Positions 18,823 through 30,143 of a DNA stretch of 64,000 nt are shown in pieces. Source of the stretch: Phoma sp. XZ068 (taxonomy: Eukaryota; Ascomycota; Dothideomycetes; Pleosporales; Didymellaceae); contig RBKR01000023.1 of assembly GCA_004835665.1 (NCBI GenBank), positions 1 through 64,000 of the forward strand, read 5' to 3'. The notes under the pieces were generated by a model. That model had not been told where the DNA came from. It made no database searches and saw only the letters and a program-made list of their open reading frames with translations. Both the position numbers and the translations under genes were made by a program. Each line of letters opens with the position of its first letter. Position 1 is the first letter of the stretch.

Positions 18823-20684
18823 ACGTACCTCACGGGCGAGCCGGTCACCCGAGCGAGCCGGTCACTTTTGCCAAGACCACACCAAACTTCACTCTACCTG
18901 CAATGTCTCAACGCAGTAACGCAACAAGGCCCTTAAACGAAGCAGATATACAGCTTGCCCTCCAGGCTATTAAACAAGACGCGACACTGTCTCAGCGACG
19001 CGCTGCAGCTATCTACAAAGTCTCTCAAAGCACGCTTAGTGATCGACTTGCTGGAACCTCCCCACGACGCGATTGCAAGCCCAACTCAATGAAGCTGAAA
19101 AGCACTGAAGAGGAGGTGATTGTCCAGCATGTATTAAAGCTGGACGCGCGAGGATACTCGCCCCGGCTTGCTGATGTGGAGGATATGGCTAATTCTCTCC
19201 TTGCTGAGCGCCACCAGCCCCCTGTTGGCAAGAACTGGGCTAGCACCTTTGTTAAGCGTCGGCCAGAGCTGAAAGTCAAGTTCAATCGGAAGTACGACTA
19301 CAAGCGAGCCCTCTGTGAGGATCCCGGGGTGATTCAGGGCTGGTTCCGCCTTGTAGAGAATACCAAAGCTAAGTATGGTATTCTGGATGACGACACCTAC
19401 AACTTCGATGAGTCTGGGTTTATGATGGGCGTTATATCCACAGGAGCTGTTGTCACAGGCTCTGAGCGTCGAGGAAGGCCAAAGACAGTGCAGCAGGGCG
19501 ACCGAGAGTGGACTAGTATCATCCAGGGCATCAATGCAAAGGGGTGGGCCATCCCACCCTTTATCATCTTCTCTGGCAAGCACCACCTCTCTGCCTGGTA
19601 CAAAGAGCCTAGTATACCTAACAACTGGGTTCTTAATGTCTCTAACAACGGCTGGACAAACAATGAGCTTGGAGTTAAGTGGTTAAAGCACTTTGATGAG
19701 CACACCAAGGCGCGCACTGTTGGCAGCTATCGGCTGCTTGTTCTGGACGGCCATGAGAGCCACAACTCGGTTGATTTCCACCAGTACTGTGAGGAACACA
19801 AGATTATCACTCTGTGTATGCCTCCACACTCGTCGCACCTGCTGCAGCCGCTTGATGTGGGATGTTTTGCCTCTCTGAAGAAGGCATATGGCCGCCAAGC
19901 TGAGCAGCTAATGCGGAGCAAGATTACTCGCATCACTAAACTTGAGTTCTTGCCGTGCTTTAAAGCAGCTTTTGACGCCTCAATCACTAAGAGCAACATA
20001 CAGGGAGGATTCAGAGGTGCTGGCCTGGTCCCACTTGACCCAGAGGCTGTGATATCAAAGCTCGAAGTGCGGTTGTGTACTCCACCACTACCTACTGTGG
20101 ATGAGAGTACGTGGGAGTCTAGAACACCAAGCAACACCCTAGAATTTGGGTCACAATCGAAGCTGATTCGAGAAAGGATTCAGAGACACGCTGACAGCTC
20201 GCCAACTTCAATGGTTAATGCCCTTAATCAGCTCACCAAAGGCGCAGAGATGATAGCGCATTCACTAGTTTTGGTGCGCAACCAAGTTGCAGACCTTGAA
20301 GCAGCTAATGAGGCCGCTACACGCCGTAAATCACACAAAAGAAAGCGAATCCAGCGTGAAGGGACACTAACGTTTAGTGAAGGATTGCGGCTAACTACTC
20401 TAAAGGAGTTTAACGCTCGCAGCGATGGAAAGAAGGCAAAGAAGAGAGCGCGTGTTGAACCTGGCACTCAGCCTTTAAGACGCTGTGGCACGTGTGGTGA
20501 GGCAGGGCACAACGCGCGAACATGCAATAATGATGCGCAAAGTACTGTAGATTAGTTTAATACACTTTAGCCTACAGTACATTCTAGTTGTACACTGTAG
20601 TGTTGCAAAGTAGTTGCAGTGTTGGTGTGGTCTTGGCAAAAGTGACCGGCTCGCTCGGGTGACCGGCTCGCCCGTGAGGTACGT
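18823..20684 (+). mobile_element. Intact Fot1/Pogo transposon, Molly-like, copy 2
   Basis: A second 1862-bp element, same orientation as copy 1 and identical to it as far as I can read, including the 63-bp terminal repeats (18823-18885, 20622-20684) and both untranslated segments. TA flanks are at 18821-18822 and 20685-20686. Flanks differ from those of copy 1, so it is a separate insertion or a recombination product rather than a tandem duplication of a larger segment. Confidence 0.93.
18903..20555 (+). CDS. Fot1/Pogo DDE transposase with C-terminal zinc knuckle (copy 2)
   Basis: A 550-residue protein identical to the product of the copy at 13697-15349, with every catalytic Asp and the terminal CX2CX4HX4C knuckle intact. 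The exact identity at all codon positions implies that both copies moved recently or are kept identical by gene conversion. Confidence 0.93.
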   Translation: MSQRSNATRPLNEADIQLALQAIKQDATLSQRRAAAIYKVSQSTLSDRLAGTSPRRDCKPNSMKLKSTEEEVIVQHVLKLDARGYSPRLADVEDMANSLLAERHQPPVGKNWASTFVKRRPELKVKFNRKYDYKRALCEDPGVIQGWFRLVENTKAKYGILDDDTYNFDESGFMMGVISTGAVVTGSERRGRPKTVQQGDREWTSIIQGINAKGWAIPPFIIFSGKHHLSAWYKEPSIPNNWVLNVSNNGWTNNELGVKWLKHFDEHTKARTVGSYRLLVLDGHESHNSVDFHQYCEEHKIITLCMPPHSSHLLQPLDVGCFASLKKAYGRQAEQLMRSKITRITKLEFLPCFKAAFDASITKSNIQGGFRGAGLVPLDPEAVISKLEVRLCTPPLPTVDESTWESRTPSNTLEFGSQSKLIRERIQRHADSSPTSMVNALNQLTKGAEMIAHSLVLVRNQVADLEAANEAATRRKSHKRKRIQREGTLTFSEGLRLTTLKEFNARSDGKKAKKRARVEPGTQPLRRCGTCGEAGHNARTCNNDAQSTVD

Positions 20685-20686
20685 TA

Positions 20687-22264
20687 CTAGAAAAGAAATA
20701 TTAATTATAGGGGACTAATACTATATTATTTTAATAGTAGATCTTAGTATATAAATAGGAGCGCCTATTAGTAGAAGATATAATAGATATAGCTAGCTAT
20801 TATAAATAGAACCTTATAGAGATTTAGAGTAAATCTAGAGAAGAGAAGAATAGTATTATAATCTAATAAAAGTAGATATATAAGTAACCTAGCTAATAGG
20901 AATAGCTAGCTACTTAATCTAGCTAGACTAATTAGACCTGCTAGTATAGAGGTATTTTTAATAATTTAACTAGTAGATAAAGTAGTAGTACTTACTTCTT
21001 AGTAAGTAAGTAACTAAAGAAAAGCCTATAGCCTAATTTACTTATTCTATAGAATAGGTACTATAGAGTATATTAACTAAGAGCTATATAGCTCTTAATT
21101 TACTTAAATAGTACTGCCCTCTTAAATACTATATTTAAGGAAAGAGTACTATAGCTATAGATAAATATCTCTAGACACTATTCTTAGAATAGTATATTTA
21201 ACTTAGTAATCTACTATATATTATATTCTTATTAACCCCTAATAATAGCTAGCTGTTATCCTATTTATTCTTAAGTAACTTATTTATATATTAGAGTTTA
21301 CTCTAGTATACCTCTTAATAATAGTAAGCTATTATTCTATACCTTCTAGTAACCTACTCTACTTCTATCTATACTTATTTCTAAAAACTAATAGAATAAT
21401 ATATTATAAGCTTTACTTAGATATAACTTTAATAATTAGTTCTTTTTTTACCTTAGGCTTAAGTTCTTAATAAAATATTATAGTTAATATAGTATTATCC
21501 TAGTCTATATTAGCTATAAGTTATTAGAACTTAGTAGTATAATTAGTAGTAGATTAGGTCTAATAAATATATTAGATATCTTATCTAGTAATAGTAGGTT
21601 TATTTAAGACTCTAAAGATTAAGTAGATTTTATTCTTAAAGGTATTAAAGTCTTCTATCTATATATTAACCTTATTAAAAGTATTATTCTTACTATAGAG
21701 TTAAATAAAAGGTTTAATCTAGGTAAATACTTTTCTATATATATAGCTTACTACTAAGGTAACTCTTTTCTTAGCCTCTATCTTATCTCCTTAGAATATA
21801 AAGAATAGGTTCTATTATATTAACTAGTTATCTAGCTTACTATAGTCTCCCTTATAGAGATTAAGTTACTTAATATTAATAGTATTAGTAGTAATAGTTC
21901 TTTCTATTATATTAATATTAGAGTATAAGCTAGTAGGAGTAACTCTAGTTTCTAAAGTAGTACTTATCTTAAAGGTATTTAAAATATTAAGGTTATAAAC
22001 TAAGTAAAGCTTATAAATACTTCTAAGGTTAGTTTTCTAGAATAAGTACTAGTATAGAAAGGAGTTAGTATAGATACCTAGTAAAATACTATAATAACTA
22101 TAGAGTTAATAATAAGTAGTATAGATAGTTAATCTATCTAGCTTAAGAGTTAAGTTAAGTTCTAATAATAAAGTTAATTAATAAGGTTAAATATAATACT
22201 ATAAGGGTAGTGTTCCTAATTACTATATACTAAGGAGATATATATAGTACTTAGTATTATAATA
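20687..22264 (-). mobile_element. RIP-decayed retroelement with gag remnant
   Basis: AT-rich sequence with stops in all frames. On the minus strand, about 21870 to 21420 resembles a Gypsy-type gag: it reads FFIFQGDKIEAKKRVTLVVS, then FNTFKNKIYLIFRVLNKPT, then TKFQQLIANID and FYQELKPKVKKELIIKV. That is the usual gag order of a capsid helix block ending in a GLKPEVKDEL-like motif. No pol-like sequence was seen beside it. It may belong to the same family as the minus-strand fragment at 10995-13616. Confidence 0.55.
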
Positions 22265-22503
22265 GCTACTAATTATACTAATTATTAATTACACTAATTA
22301 CTAATTATACTAATTGTGCCAAGACTAATTATAACACGTAACTTTATATTATTACCTAAGTAGTAACTAATAATACTTGTTATTTATGCTTACTTGTAAT
22401 ACTTTCTCCTGTGTAGCTTGACTGTGCCGCACTTAGCCTGTAATTGTCGACCTTTGTTCGGTGTTCCCTAGGATCATAATACTTGCCCGTAAGGTACATT
22501 ATA
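22265..22503. mobile_element. Possible mutated Fot1/Pogo remnant
   Basis: The right edge reads CTTGCCCGTAAGGTACATTA, which matches the right end of the Molly-like element (CTCGCCCGTGAGGTACGTTA) at 17 of 20 positions. All three differences are C-to-T or G-to-A. Near the left edge GTGCCAAGAC recalls the GCCAAGACCAC motif shared by the two intact elements, inside a local repeat of ACTAATTATACTAATT. No transposase remains. It may be a solo or internally deleted relic. Confidence 0.35.
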
Positions 22504-22666
22504 AATATACTATAGCTCTCTACTCTACTATATAATAAGAAGTTTCTATAAGCTACTATAGTTTACAAGAGTCTACTATTGTCTACTAGAATTTATCTAG
22601 TCTAACAAATCTACTACAAAGCTCTATAGAGGGGATATAGTAATATATAAAAAGTATAGTAGTAGG

Positions 22667-23780
22667 TTATTCTATGCGCTCTATAACCCCGCGATATCTC
22701 ATCTTGCCGGTCCGTAACTTCTCCGCCGCCGCGTTAATCCCCTCCTCGTTGAACGGAAACGTCTCGACTATCGGGGCGATGCCGTGCCGTGCCGCAAACA
22801 TCAGCATCTCACGATGCAAAGGTCGCGATGCTGGAAGGCTGCCCTGAATCTGGACCGCATTCATGACCAGGTCCATATACGACAGCCCCTGTAGCTCGGC
22901 CGAGTCAACCGTCATGGCGCTGATGGTACCACCGCGCCTGACCAGAGGTATTGTTCGCTCCCAATCGGGCTGCTGCGAGCCAGTGAGAAGCAGGCAGTCG
23001 ACTGGTTCGGGTGGCTCGGTATCTTTCGCACTCGAAAGAATGCAGAATTCAGCAGCGCCGAGCCTGCGAGACTCGGCTTCCTTGGCGGCAGAGTGCGAGA
23101 AGACAACGACCTGGCATCCCATCTTCGCTGCAAACTGGATAGCCAAGTGGCCTAGGCCGCCCATGCCTAGCACCCCAACGCGATCGGCCCAAGAAACTCC
23201 TGCTCGATTGATGGCCGAATAGACTGCGGCACCAGCGCACATCAGCGGGGCTGCAGCCCTCGATGATAGCGATTCTGGGATCGTGAATAAGAAGTCCTCG
23301 TTCCAGATAGCGTGAGATGCAAAAGAGCCTTGGCCGAGGTTCGTGAACCCGTACAGCTCTCGCTGGTTGCAGTAGATCTCCTCGCCCTTTTTGCAGTGCC
23401 CGCAAGCTCTACAGCTCCCGTGACAGTATCCCCAGCCTACACGGTCGCCGCTAGTAGAAAGAAAATAAATCAGCCCGTCAATTCATGTTGATTCAAAATA
23501 GCAGAAGTTTTTGGACTGGGGAGTCGATTGACAAGATAAGGTTCAGTTCCACAAGTACTCACACTTTGAGAAAGGACACCGACTCGCCCAGAGCCAACAC
23601 AACGCCCACACCCTCGTGTCCCAGGACCATATCGCTAGTCATATAGTGCTCATCTGTTCCGCAGAGCCCTGAATGCGTAATTTTGACTAGGACTTGACGA
23701 TCTCGCGGAAGTTCTCTGTGGACTGTGGCTGCGACCACCTTACCACTGAGCGATCCACGGAAAACCGTAACGTTTGTCAT
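22667..23780 (-). CDS. Zinc-dependent alcohol dehydrogenase (medium-chain, CAD-like)
   Basis: Two exons, 23780-23563 and 23450-22667, joined by a 112-bp GTGAGT...CTAG intron, give 333 residues. The catalytic zinc site is visible as CGTDEH and GHEGVGVV. The structural zinc loop is CHGSCRACGHCKKGEEIYC, split from exon 1 just upstream by the intron. The Rossmann motif is GVLGMGGLGH. This order is that of NADP-dependent cinnamyl-type or aryl alcohol dehydrogenases, which reduce aldehydes. ATG 23780 is preferred because residues after it fit the family; an ATG 54 bp upstream would add a short unlikely leader. The 3' end lies at the edge of the AT-rich transposon block, yet the gene looks intact. 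Confidence 0.85.
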
Positions 23781-24349
23781 TTTTGCAAGAGAAGAAATAT
23801 ATAGCAAGAAGAGTTTGCTGTGATTCAACTTCATGGGTCGTTCGCAACTTTATCTATCGTCGGCCACTCTACGGGTCGGTTGCATGATTGACGTAGCAGA
23901 TGGTCCCTGATATGAGGGAATGGGTCAAGAAGACCCGGTGAGCGGTCAAATTGGCCAATCCAAATCATGGGTGAGCTGCTTTTAGCTGTAGTTGCGATTT
24001 GGTGGAGATGATACCCGGGCTTATTTGTGGGCCGTGCTGGCGAATTGGCCAATCGAAGCGCTAGAATAAACTGCCCGGATCAGGCAGCAAACAGCCCACT
24101 TGTACGTAGTTGATCTTGAAGTGACCAAGACTAATCACTTACTGGAAGTCTAAAAGGGTTTTCTTCGAGAACACTCTAACTGAGCTATGCTGCAAAAGTG
24201 GCCAATAGCAAACGTGTGTCGCCATCAGGAACGTGTTCAAGCTATATATATGAATCTTTCACTCCGCAACCTGAAGAGCCACATAATCTCACAAAGACAA
24301 CCTTACCATTAGTTCTCATTATATCGTTCTGCAATACAGATCCGCCACA
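23781..24349. promoter_or_regulatory. Divergent promoter region
   Basis: About 570 bp lie between the divergent alcohol dehydrogenase and SnoaL-like genes. A TATA-like GCTATATATATG lies at about 24240, roughly 110 bp before the plus-strand ATG. Shared control is plausible. Confidence 0.4.
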
Positions 24350-24901
24350 ATGCCTACGCCTGAAGAGACCAAGAACATAGAAGTTATCTCGGAGTACTTC
24401 TCGGAGTACTGGGGAAAGGCGAATCCTAATATCGTAGATAAGCTGTGCGCTGACGACTTTGTCATCAACTACCCCATGCACGGCCCAAGATACGGAAAGG
24501 ATGCCGCAAAGAAGATGCTTGCCGAATTCAAGGAGGCATGTACCAAATGCTCCGGCGTAACCATGCTACAGGACACTGAACTAATCGTTTCATAGGCATT
24601 CCCAGACATTTCATTCCACGCGTACCAGCATCCGCTCATCGCCAGCGGACCTTATGTTGTGGGGCGCTGGATTGGTGGAGGCACTCACACTGGTGTTGCC
24701 TTCTATGATCTTGCCGTCGGAGCGCTGGACACCCCAAATACGAAGAAAAAAGTTCACTTCTCGGGAACGACAATTTTCACTCTGCGTGACGGGAAGATTG
24801 TGGACGAGACTGGCGAGGAAGGCGCTCTAACGGCCCTGCAGCAGTTGGGTCTTGTAAAGGCTCCGAATTCTGGAAAGGAAGTCAAATATTTACATGAGTA
24901 A
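24350..24901 (+). CDS. SnoaL-like (NTF2-fold) small enzyme
   Basis: Two exons. The N-terminal half reads EVISEYFSEYWGKANPNIVD and DFVINYPMHGPRYGKD. The second half reads AFPDISFHAYQHPL, GRWIGGGTHTG, FSGTTIFTLRDGKIVDE. This is the cone-shaped SnoaL/polyketide cyclase-like fold found in many fungal tailoring enzymes and in small unknown proteins. The best junction uses a GC-AG intron, 24536-24595 (60 bp), giving 163 residues and joining FKE directly to AFPDI, the usual family sequence. A canonical alternative (donor GT at 24557, 39-bp intron) would add seven residues. A branch-like CTAAT is 15 bp from the acceptor. The gene is divergent from the alcohol dehydrogenase. Substrate unknown. Confidence 0.72.
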
Positions 24902-27619
24902 ATTTAGCAGAGGATAATTCTTATGGTTCCTGTACCCTAGTCAAAATTCAAATTTTACTTATGGATAGTGCGCCACCCAAAGATACGTGTTGATATAGCA
25001 GATGATATTTCGACATTGTCTTGCGAACGTTACTGTCATGTACTCCAGAGTTGGAGCTTCATAACAGCCACAGGCTTGGCTTACCGGGTAGCATAAGTGA
25101 ACTACGTTCTGATGATTATGCAGGACGTGCGTGGTCGTTTCGTACTACCCAGGACTGGCAATTGCCTTGGTTGGAAACACTAACCGGAGGTGGGCGATCT
25201 TGCATGACCTTAGGGGCAACTAATCATAACTTGCCAACATCGGAGTGGGGGAGGAGGGGCATGACGGTCTTGCTGTGGGTAAGAAAGTCTGACGCGGCAC
25301 AGAAGGAGGCTCACTACGAATCGCAAGGGGGGGAGGGGGGGTTAGGTGATATATTCGAAAGGCTCACAAAAGTGGATCTAGCATCGCCTGTCAACAGTTG
25401 AGCCGCTTGAATGTGAGTTGATATGGGCTTCGCGCTCTAATCTCAGCTACGTTGCCGTCCATTGCCCTGTATGCTTTCCGCAGAAGATACGCTACCTTTA
25501 CGCGTTGCGCATTCGTCTTCCTTAATGGAGGGCTGACGAGACGAGACGCTCAGACGCACCTTAGATTGAATGTGAGGCCGCCAACTTCGGCGTCTACTTC
25601 CTCTTGAGGACCTGCAATTAGCTTAAGCACGATTGGCGATGTAGTTAGTTCACATGTATTTCGTGGTTCGACGTGAGACTCTGAAGGAGTCGTTGGGCGG
25701 GATGCGGTAGCCGCATCAGGGAGCTGCACCTGCGTTTACGAAGAAGCTGCATCTCGTTCGGGAAGCCAGACAAATAATGTGGCGAACAAGCTTAATCAGA
25801 TTGGTGAGACAGCATGTAAGTACGCAAAGAAAGTATCAAAGCCCCAGCACTTGATGCAATATTGCAATTCGAACGAAAGAGACTACTTGTACGTGTTCTG
25901 ATAGCATAGCGTTCTTTAACGGTACTTCAATTTTTGAGACAGGGAAGATCCAAATCAACAATGATTAGATAAAAGAGGCATACCTAACAGACGACAGCGC
26001 GATTACTATCGGATCCAGAGGTTAGCGGGCATGGGCCTGTCGGTGCATCTGCGGAGAGCTAATTCGAGCGTTGCAAACGCCATTCGTCGAATGTAAGCTC
26101 CACGACGGGACATATAACAACAACGTGGTCTTCCTTTCTGAGAGTCCTCCATCTCAACAAAACTTCACATTTCTTAAATCAGATCTCTTTTGATAGTCAT
26201 GATACCTATTATATTTTGATTTGATTTATGGAGACTTCAATTTGGCAAACTGACATGCAATTCAATCAAATAGTTTGTCGTTCCATCACGCATTTGGATC
26301 GCTCCGACACTCACTTAGATCGTTCCGACAAAGACCTTAAAACTGTTCGCTACAATCAACATTCTCAGGGTATCGACAGGTTGTTCGCTGAGGCTGGTGT
26401 AGGGTCTTGGCGCTCCTCACTCGCATACAATTCAACACAACAATGTCAAATCACGATCTCGCCCCATTTTATCCCCGCTCTTCTTTATATGTTATTAACA
26501 CCACATTCACCAATCGATGCACGCTGAGAGCCAGATACACACCGCTTCTTCTGACTCACATCATAGATCAGGCGCTCCGCACGGCACTTCGCATGACACA
26601 GCCCCTCGAGTAGGCAGTGCGAGGTTGCTGCTCCGCCACTTGACGTCAACTCCACCCGATCCTCCCCATTTTGAGAGCTGGACACGACAACTTGTATGTC
26701 ACGAGCTGCTCACATGCTCTCTGGCTCCAAGATTGTTGATGGGCGGTTCCCAAATCTCTCGAGCTCCGCTCTCCGCGGCGCTTCGATCAAGGCTTGGAGG
26801 AGCCCTGTTTGAAGACGCATCGCCAGCACCTTGCCATTTGTCGTCTGCAATCGGAACGATCCCACACACCTTCGCCAAGCTCCCACAGTCTCATGAGCTG
26901 ACCGCAGCCATCTAGACTACCTCAAGCTTGTGAGCTCCGTGCGGCCTGCCTCGAGCGAGGTCTACCCACCACTCAGCCCGCGGCCGATCTGTCGTCCTCG
27001 CGATGCCCGACCTGCACTACGCCTTGTAAACACAGGTACACAAACACACCCAACACTCCCCGGGGCGACAACGAGGTGCGCAGCGATGGCCGCCTCGCGT
27101 ACAATACCGAGGTATGGTCCCCTCAGGTTGCTCCCACTGCGGTCACCGTCATATTGGTGTTCAGTTACATGCAACCATTGCTCACATAGATTGCCCTCTC
27201 ACGATTCCCGAACCTGTGGTCTCTGCATTGCACCGAATGCAACACTGGACCTCAGTTCAGCTGGACAGGGGCACGTGTCTTGACCGTGAAGCTGGACCAC
27301 GGCATCATGGCTGCAGGCTCCATGAACCTAGACTGCTGAAGATTTCCGGTTGAACACATGCTGAACGTCAGAGGCGGCAGGAAACTGGCGGCATCCTCAA
27401 ACTTGCTCCTAGCTACACACAGCGACCACGCACTCAAGGCGAAAGATTCCTGGCACTGGAATTAGATACAGGCACCTGGTGGCCGTGTCCAGCCCCATCC
27501 GCAAACATGCAATTTCAATCTTACATTGATCACGTGCAAATTCGAACATACACCCAAACCGATTTCTATGTTCTTTTCCGCTTCGACACCAGCCAATCCC
27601 AGACATCATAACCAAATCT
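24902..27619. other. 2.7-kb region without a supported gene
   Basis: Mixed GC content. Open frames up to about 130 codons exist (for example 25021-25401 and 26517-26915), but they have no motif, no sensible start context and no splice pattern. A small direct repeat (GGATCGCTCCGACACTC / AGATCGTTCCGACAAAG) lies near 26297-26335. A poly-G stretch is at about 25327-25341. Confidence 0.5.
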
Positions 27620-28760
27620 ATGATGTCCGCTAAGAGCCCCAAAAGCGACTGCACCGCCAGTACTGCTAACGACGCGCTGCTTCAACACCATGCTGCGAAC
27701 CTGCAGATCATCACAACTGAGCCATCACCGCCCCTAACAGTAGAGTCAAGCCCTGTTGAACTGTCGCAAGAAGACCCAGACATAAATGCTGAACCAGACC
27801 TGCCACCTTGGGCATTTAGCCAAGTGAGATTCAATCCACTTACAGCCATCGCAGTTCCGAGAAGGGGGCTACGTGGAACGTTCATCTCTATGAACCCCAG
27901 AATTGTGAACCCAGGCGCCGCAGACCCTGACAGCCCCAATGTCAGCACCTCGAGAAGACAAGCTTGGCACCATGCCAGGGAGACCAGCTATCGCTATACC
28001 CGCATTCATAGGAACCAAGTCCGCTTCATCGTCATCAAGCGTGGCACTCAGATCCACGAAGTCGACGTCACAGTATCAACTGTTCATCGCAAGCACTTGG
28101 GCAAGCAGTGCCCTTACATTGTGCTCTTATACCACTGGGGCGGCGGCATTGCCGACAGGGTGATCATTGCCCAAACTGAGCTGACGGCCGAGGGCGTGAA
28201 ACGATTTGATGATCTTGCGCTCATGCTCAGCGCTCAGCAGGGGGAAAGCGAAGAGACTTGCCATCAGGTCAAACCTCCACGCTGCACTCAAACACCTCAG
28301 ACGCGAGAACGAGGAAGTCACTGTCTGGGTGGATGCGCTATGCATCAACCAGGATGGTAAAAAGGAGAAGAGCGACCAGATTAGCCAGGTGCCCAGCATT
28401 TATCGCGGTGCATACAACGTCTGCATATGATTGGGGATTGATGAAGGCTTCAACTCCATCTCCGCTATGGCCATGAGCTTCATCCCTCTTGTCATCGATC
28501 CCCATAGGCACGATCAACTTCTCAACGATGACGCAGTGGTACCATGCTGGGCCAGTCCCTTTGAGTTGCTCGAACGGAGCTGGTAAATTATCCCAAAGGC
28601 TTAACTCACGCGCATCGGACCTTTGCTGATCATATTGCCACTAGGTTCTCTCGTCGATGGATCATACAGGAGGTCGCACTGGCAAACAGTTGTGGAGCAC
28701 TTTACTGGATAACAGGGGTTATTCATCCACGGCTCACTCACCCCATCCTAATTCCACACA
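27620..28760 (+). pseudogene. HET-domain gene, N-terminal part, broken
   Basis: The heterokaryon-incompatibility domain is recognisable: PYIVLLYHWGGGI, then LHAALKHLRRENEEVTVWVD-ALCINQDGKKEKSDQ, then FELLERSW / FSRRWIIQEVALA across a 62-bp intron (28583-28644). It is broken by a one-base frameshift in a GGGGG run (28240-28244) and by TGA at 28428-28430 where the family has Trp. Homology stops near 28760, just after the end of the HET domain. HET proteins trigger cell death when unlike strains fuse; this copy cannot make the full protein. Confidence 0.75.
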
Positions 28761-28787
28761 TGTAGTTTTCCCTTTTACGATAACATA

Positions 28788-30143
28788 TCAACAGTTTTTT
28801 GATTGATCAAACCCAGCTAGACCTGAAACATCATTCCTCCTCGTAGTATCCGAAAGACGGCGCGATCTGAGCGTTTTCCCATTTCCATATTGCGGTCGCC
28901 ACTTCATTGTACCTTCCTCTGGATTGTTGCCTTCAGATGACACGTGCGCATATGTTGACGAATGTGACTCCCCGTGTCTCCTGATGCTCATTTGCAGAAA
29001 GTCTCCGGATACTTTCTGTATCGATTGATCGCTTAGGTGGCCGCCAAGTTGCTTGATCTGGTCTCCGTACCCACGATTCTTGCCATGGATCGTCTTTTGA
29101 CTGTTAGACACCAGAAACTGCACAGCTTCGTCGCCAGTAGCGTGATTATCGATGACACTTATGTTCTCTTTCAAGTGCTGATTAGCTTGGAAGCAGATGT
29201 CTCTGCCTTTACGGGCACTTGTCCATTCTTCGCGCAACCTTGTGAGGTAACCTAAGTCTTCTTGTGTCATTGTACCACTTGAGGTGGACATTATTCGATC
29301 TAGGATGTCTTGCATGTGGCTTTCCAATCTCGCAGCTGTTTGTTCCATACTGACTCTGCATTCTTCTATGCCATCGCTGGTAATCTTCTCGGGAATGTTA
29401 TCTGAGCCTTGAGGAACATCCTTTGCTGAAGACGACTGCAGCTGGTCGATAAACCTAGAGAATTGGGCGCAGATCAGGAGGCACTTTTGCGTGCTTGAAC
29501 GCTCGTCCTTTATACTTTGGAGTTCCGTCGTTGGCGAGCTTGATGTCGTGCGGTCCATCAAAGCTTGGAGTTTTTCGTCGATGGTTTCAAGTCGTGCCTC
29601 GAGATCGTTTGTTGCAGTCTCGATAAGGCTTTTGTAGTCTCCAAGGCGCTCCAAAGTAACTGTGGATTTGCGACTGGGGAAATTAGTCAGAGCTAGTGGG
29701 GGATTGATGTAGAGCTGCAGAACTTACAGCTGCATGTCCGTGAGGGCGATGTTGATAGTTGACTTGTACGCTGCTAATGAATCTTTGAAATCGTCTATGT
29801 TGTCCCCCATGTACCTCAGCTTAGCCCAGTCGCGGAAGCTCTGCCGATCACCCCCAGCTCGTGAGCAACACTTTTGGAGCTCTTGTAAGAATTCTTCGCA
29901 AGCACTGCTACATCGTCGTAATGGTAGATCAAGTGCGGGAAGGGTTACGTCTGAGTGCGACCTTATTGTGTCACTCAACGATTCTAGAATGCCTATGAGT
30001 TCTTCTAGCTCTTCAATGAGATCGCGCACTCGTTTAGGATGGGTTTTGAAGCTCTGTATCGTTGTGTAGAGCGTGAGACATGATTTGTGTGCGAAAATAG
30101 CTAGTGTCAAGACACCAGAAGCAAGGCTAATAGGGTCGGCCAT
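28788..30143 (-). CDS. Stand-alone Helo-like N-terminal domain protein
   Basis: Two exons, 30143-29728 and 29673-28788, with a 54-bp GTAAGT...CCCAG intron, encode 433 residues. The start MADPISLASGVLTLAIFAHK is the typical opening of the fungal Helo-like N-terminal domain (PF17111) found in STAND/NLR-type immune proteins. It continues with SFRDWAKLRYMGDNIDDFKD, LAAYKSTINIAL and a predicted coiled coil (residues about 145-290). There is no NACHT or repeat domain behind it, as is common for stand-alone family members. Its neighbour is a broken HET gene 30 bp away, tail to tail. A role in membrane-targeting cell death or signalling is an inference. Confidence 0.8.

Noticed and set aside
13819..20467. 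Antisense frames of 60-150 codons inside the three transposases
   Set aside because: They mirror the conserved sense frame and are identical in the two identical copies; no independent motif.
25021..27437. Several 60-130 codon frames as small genes
   Set aside because: No motif, poor start context, scattered in overlapping frames; no splice model links them.
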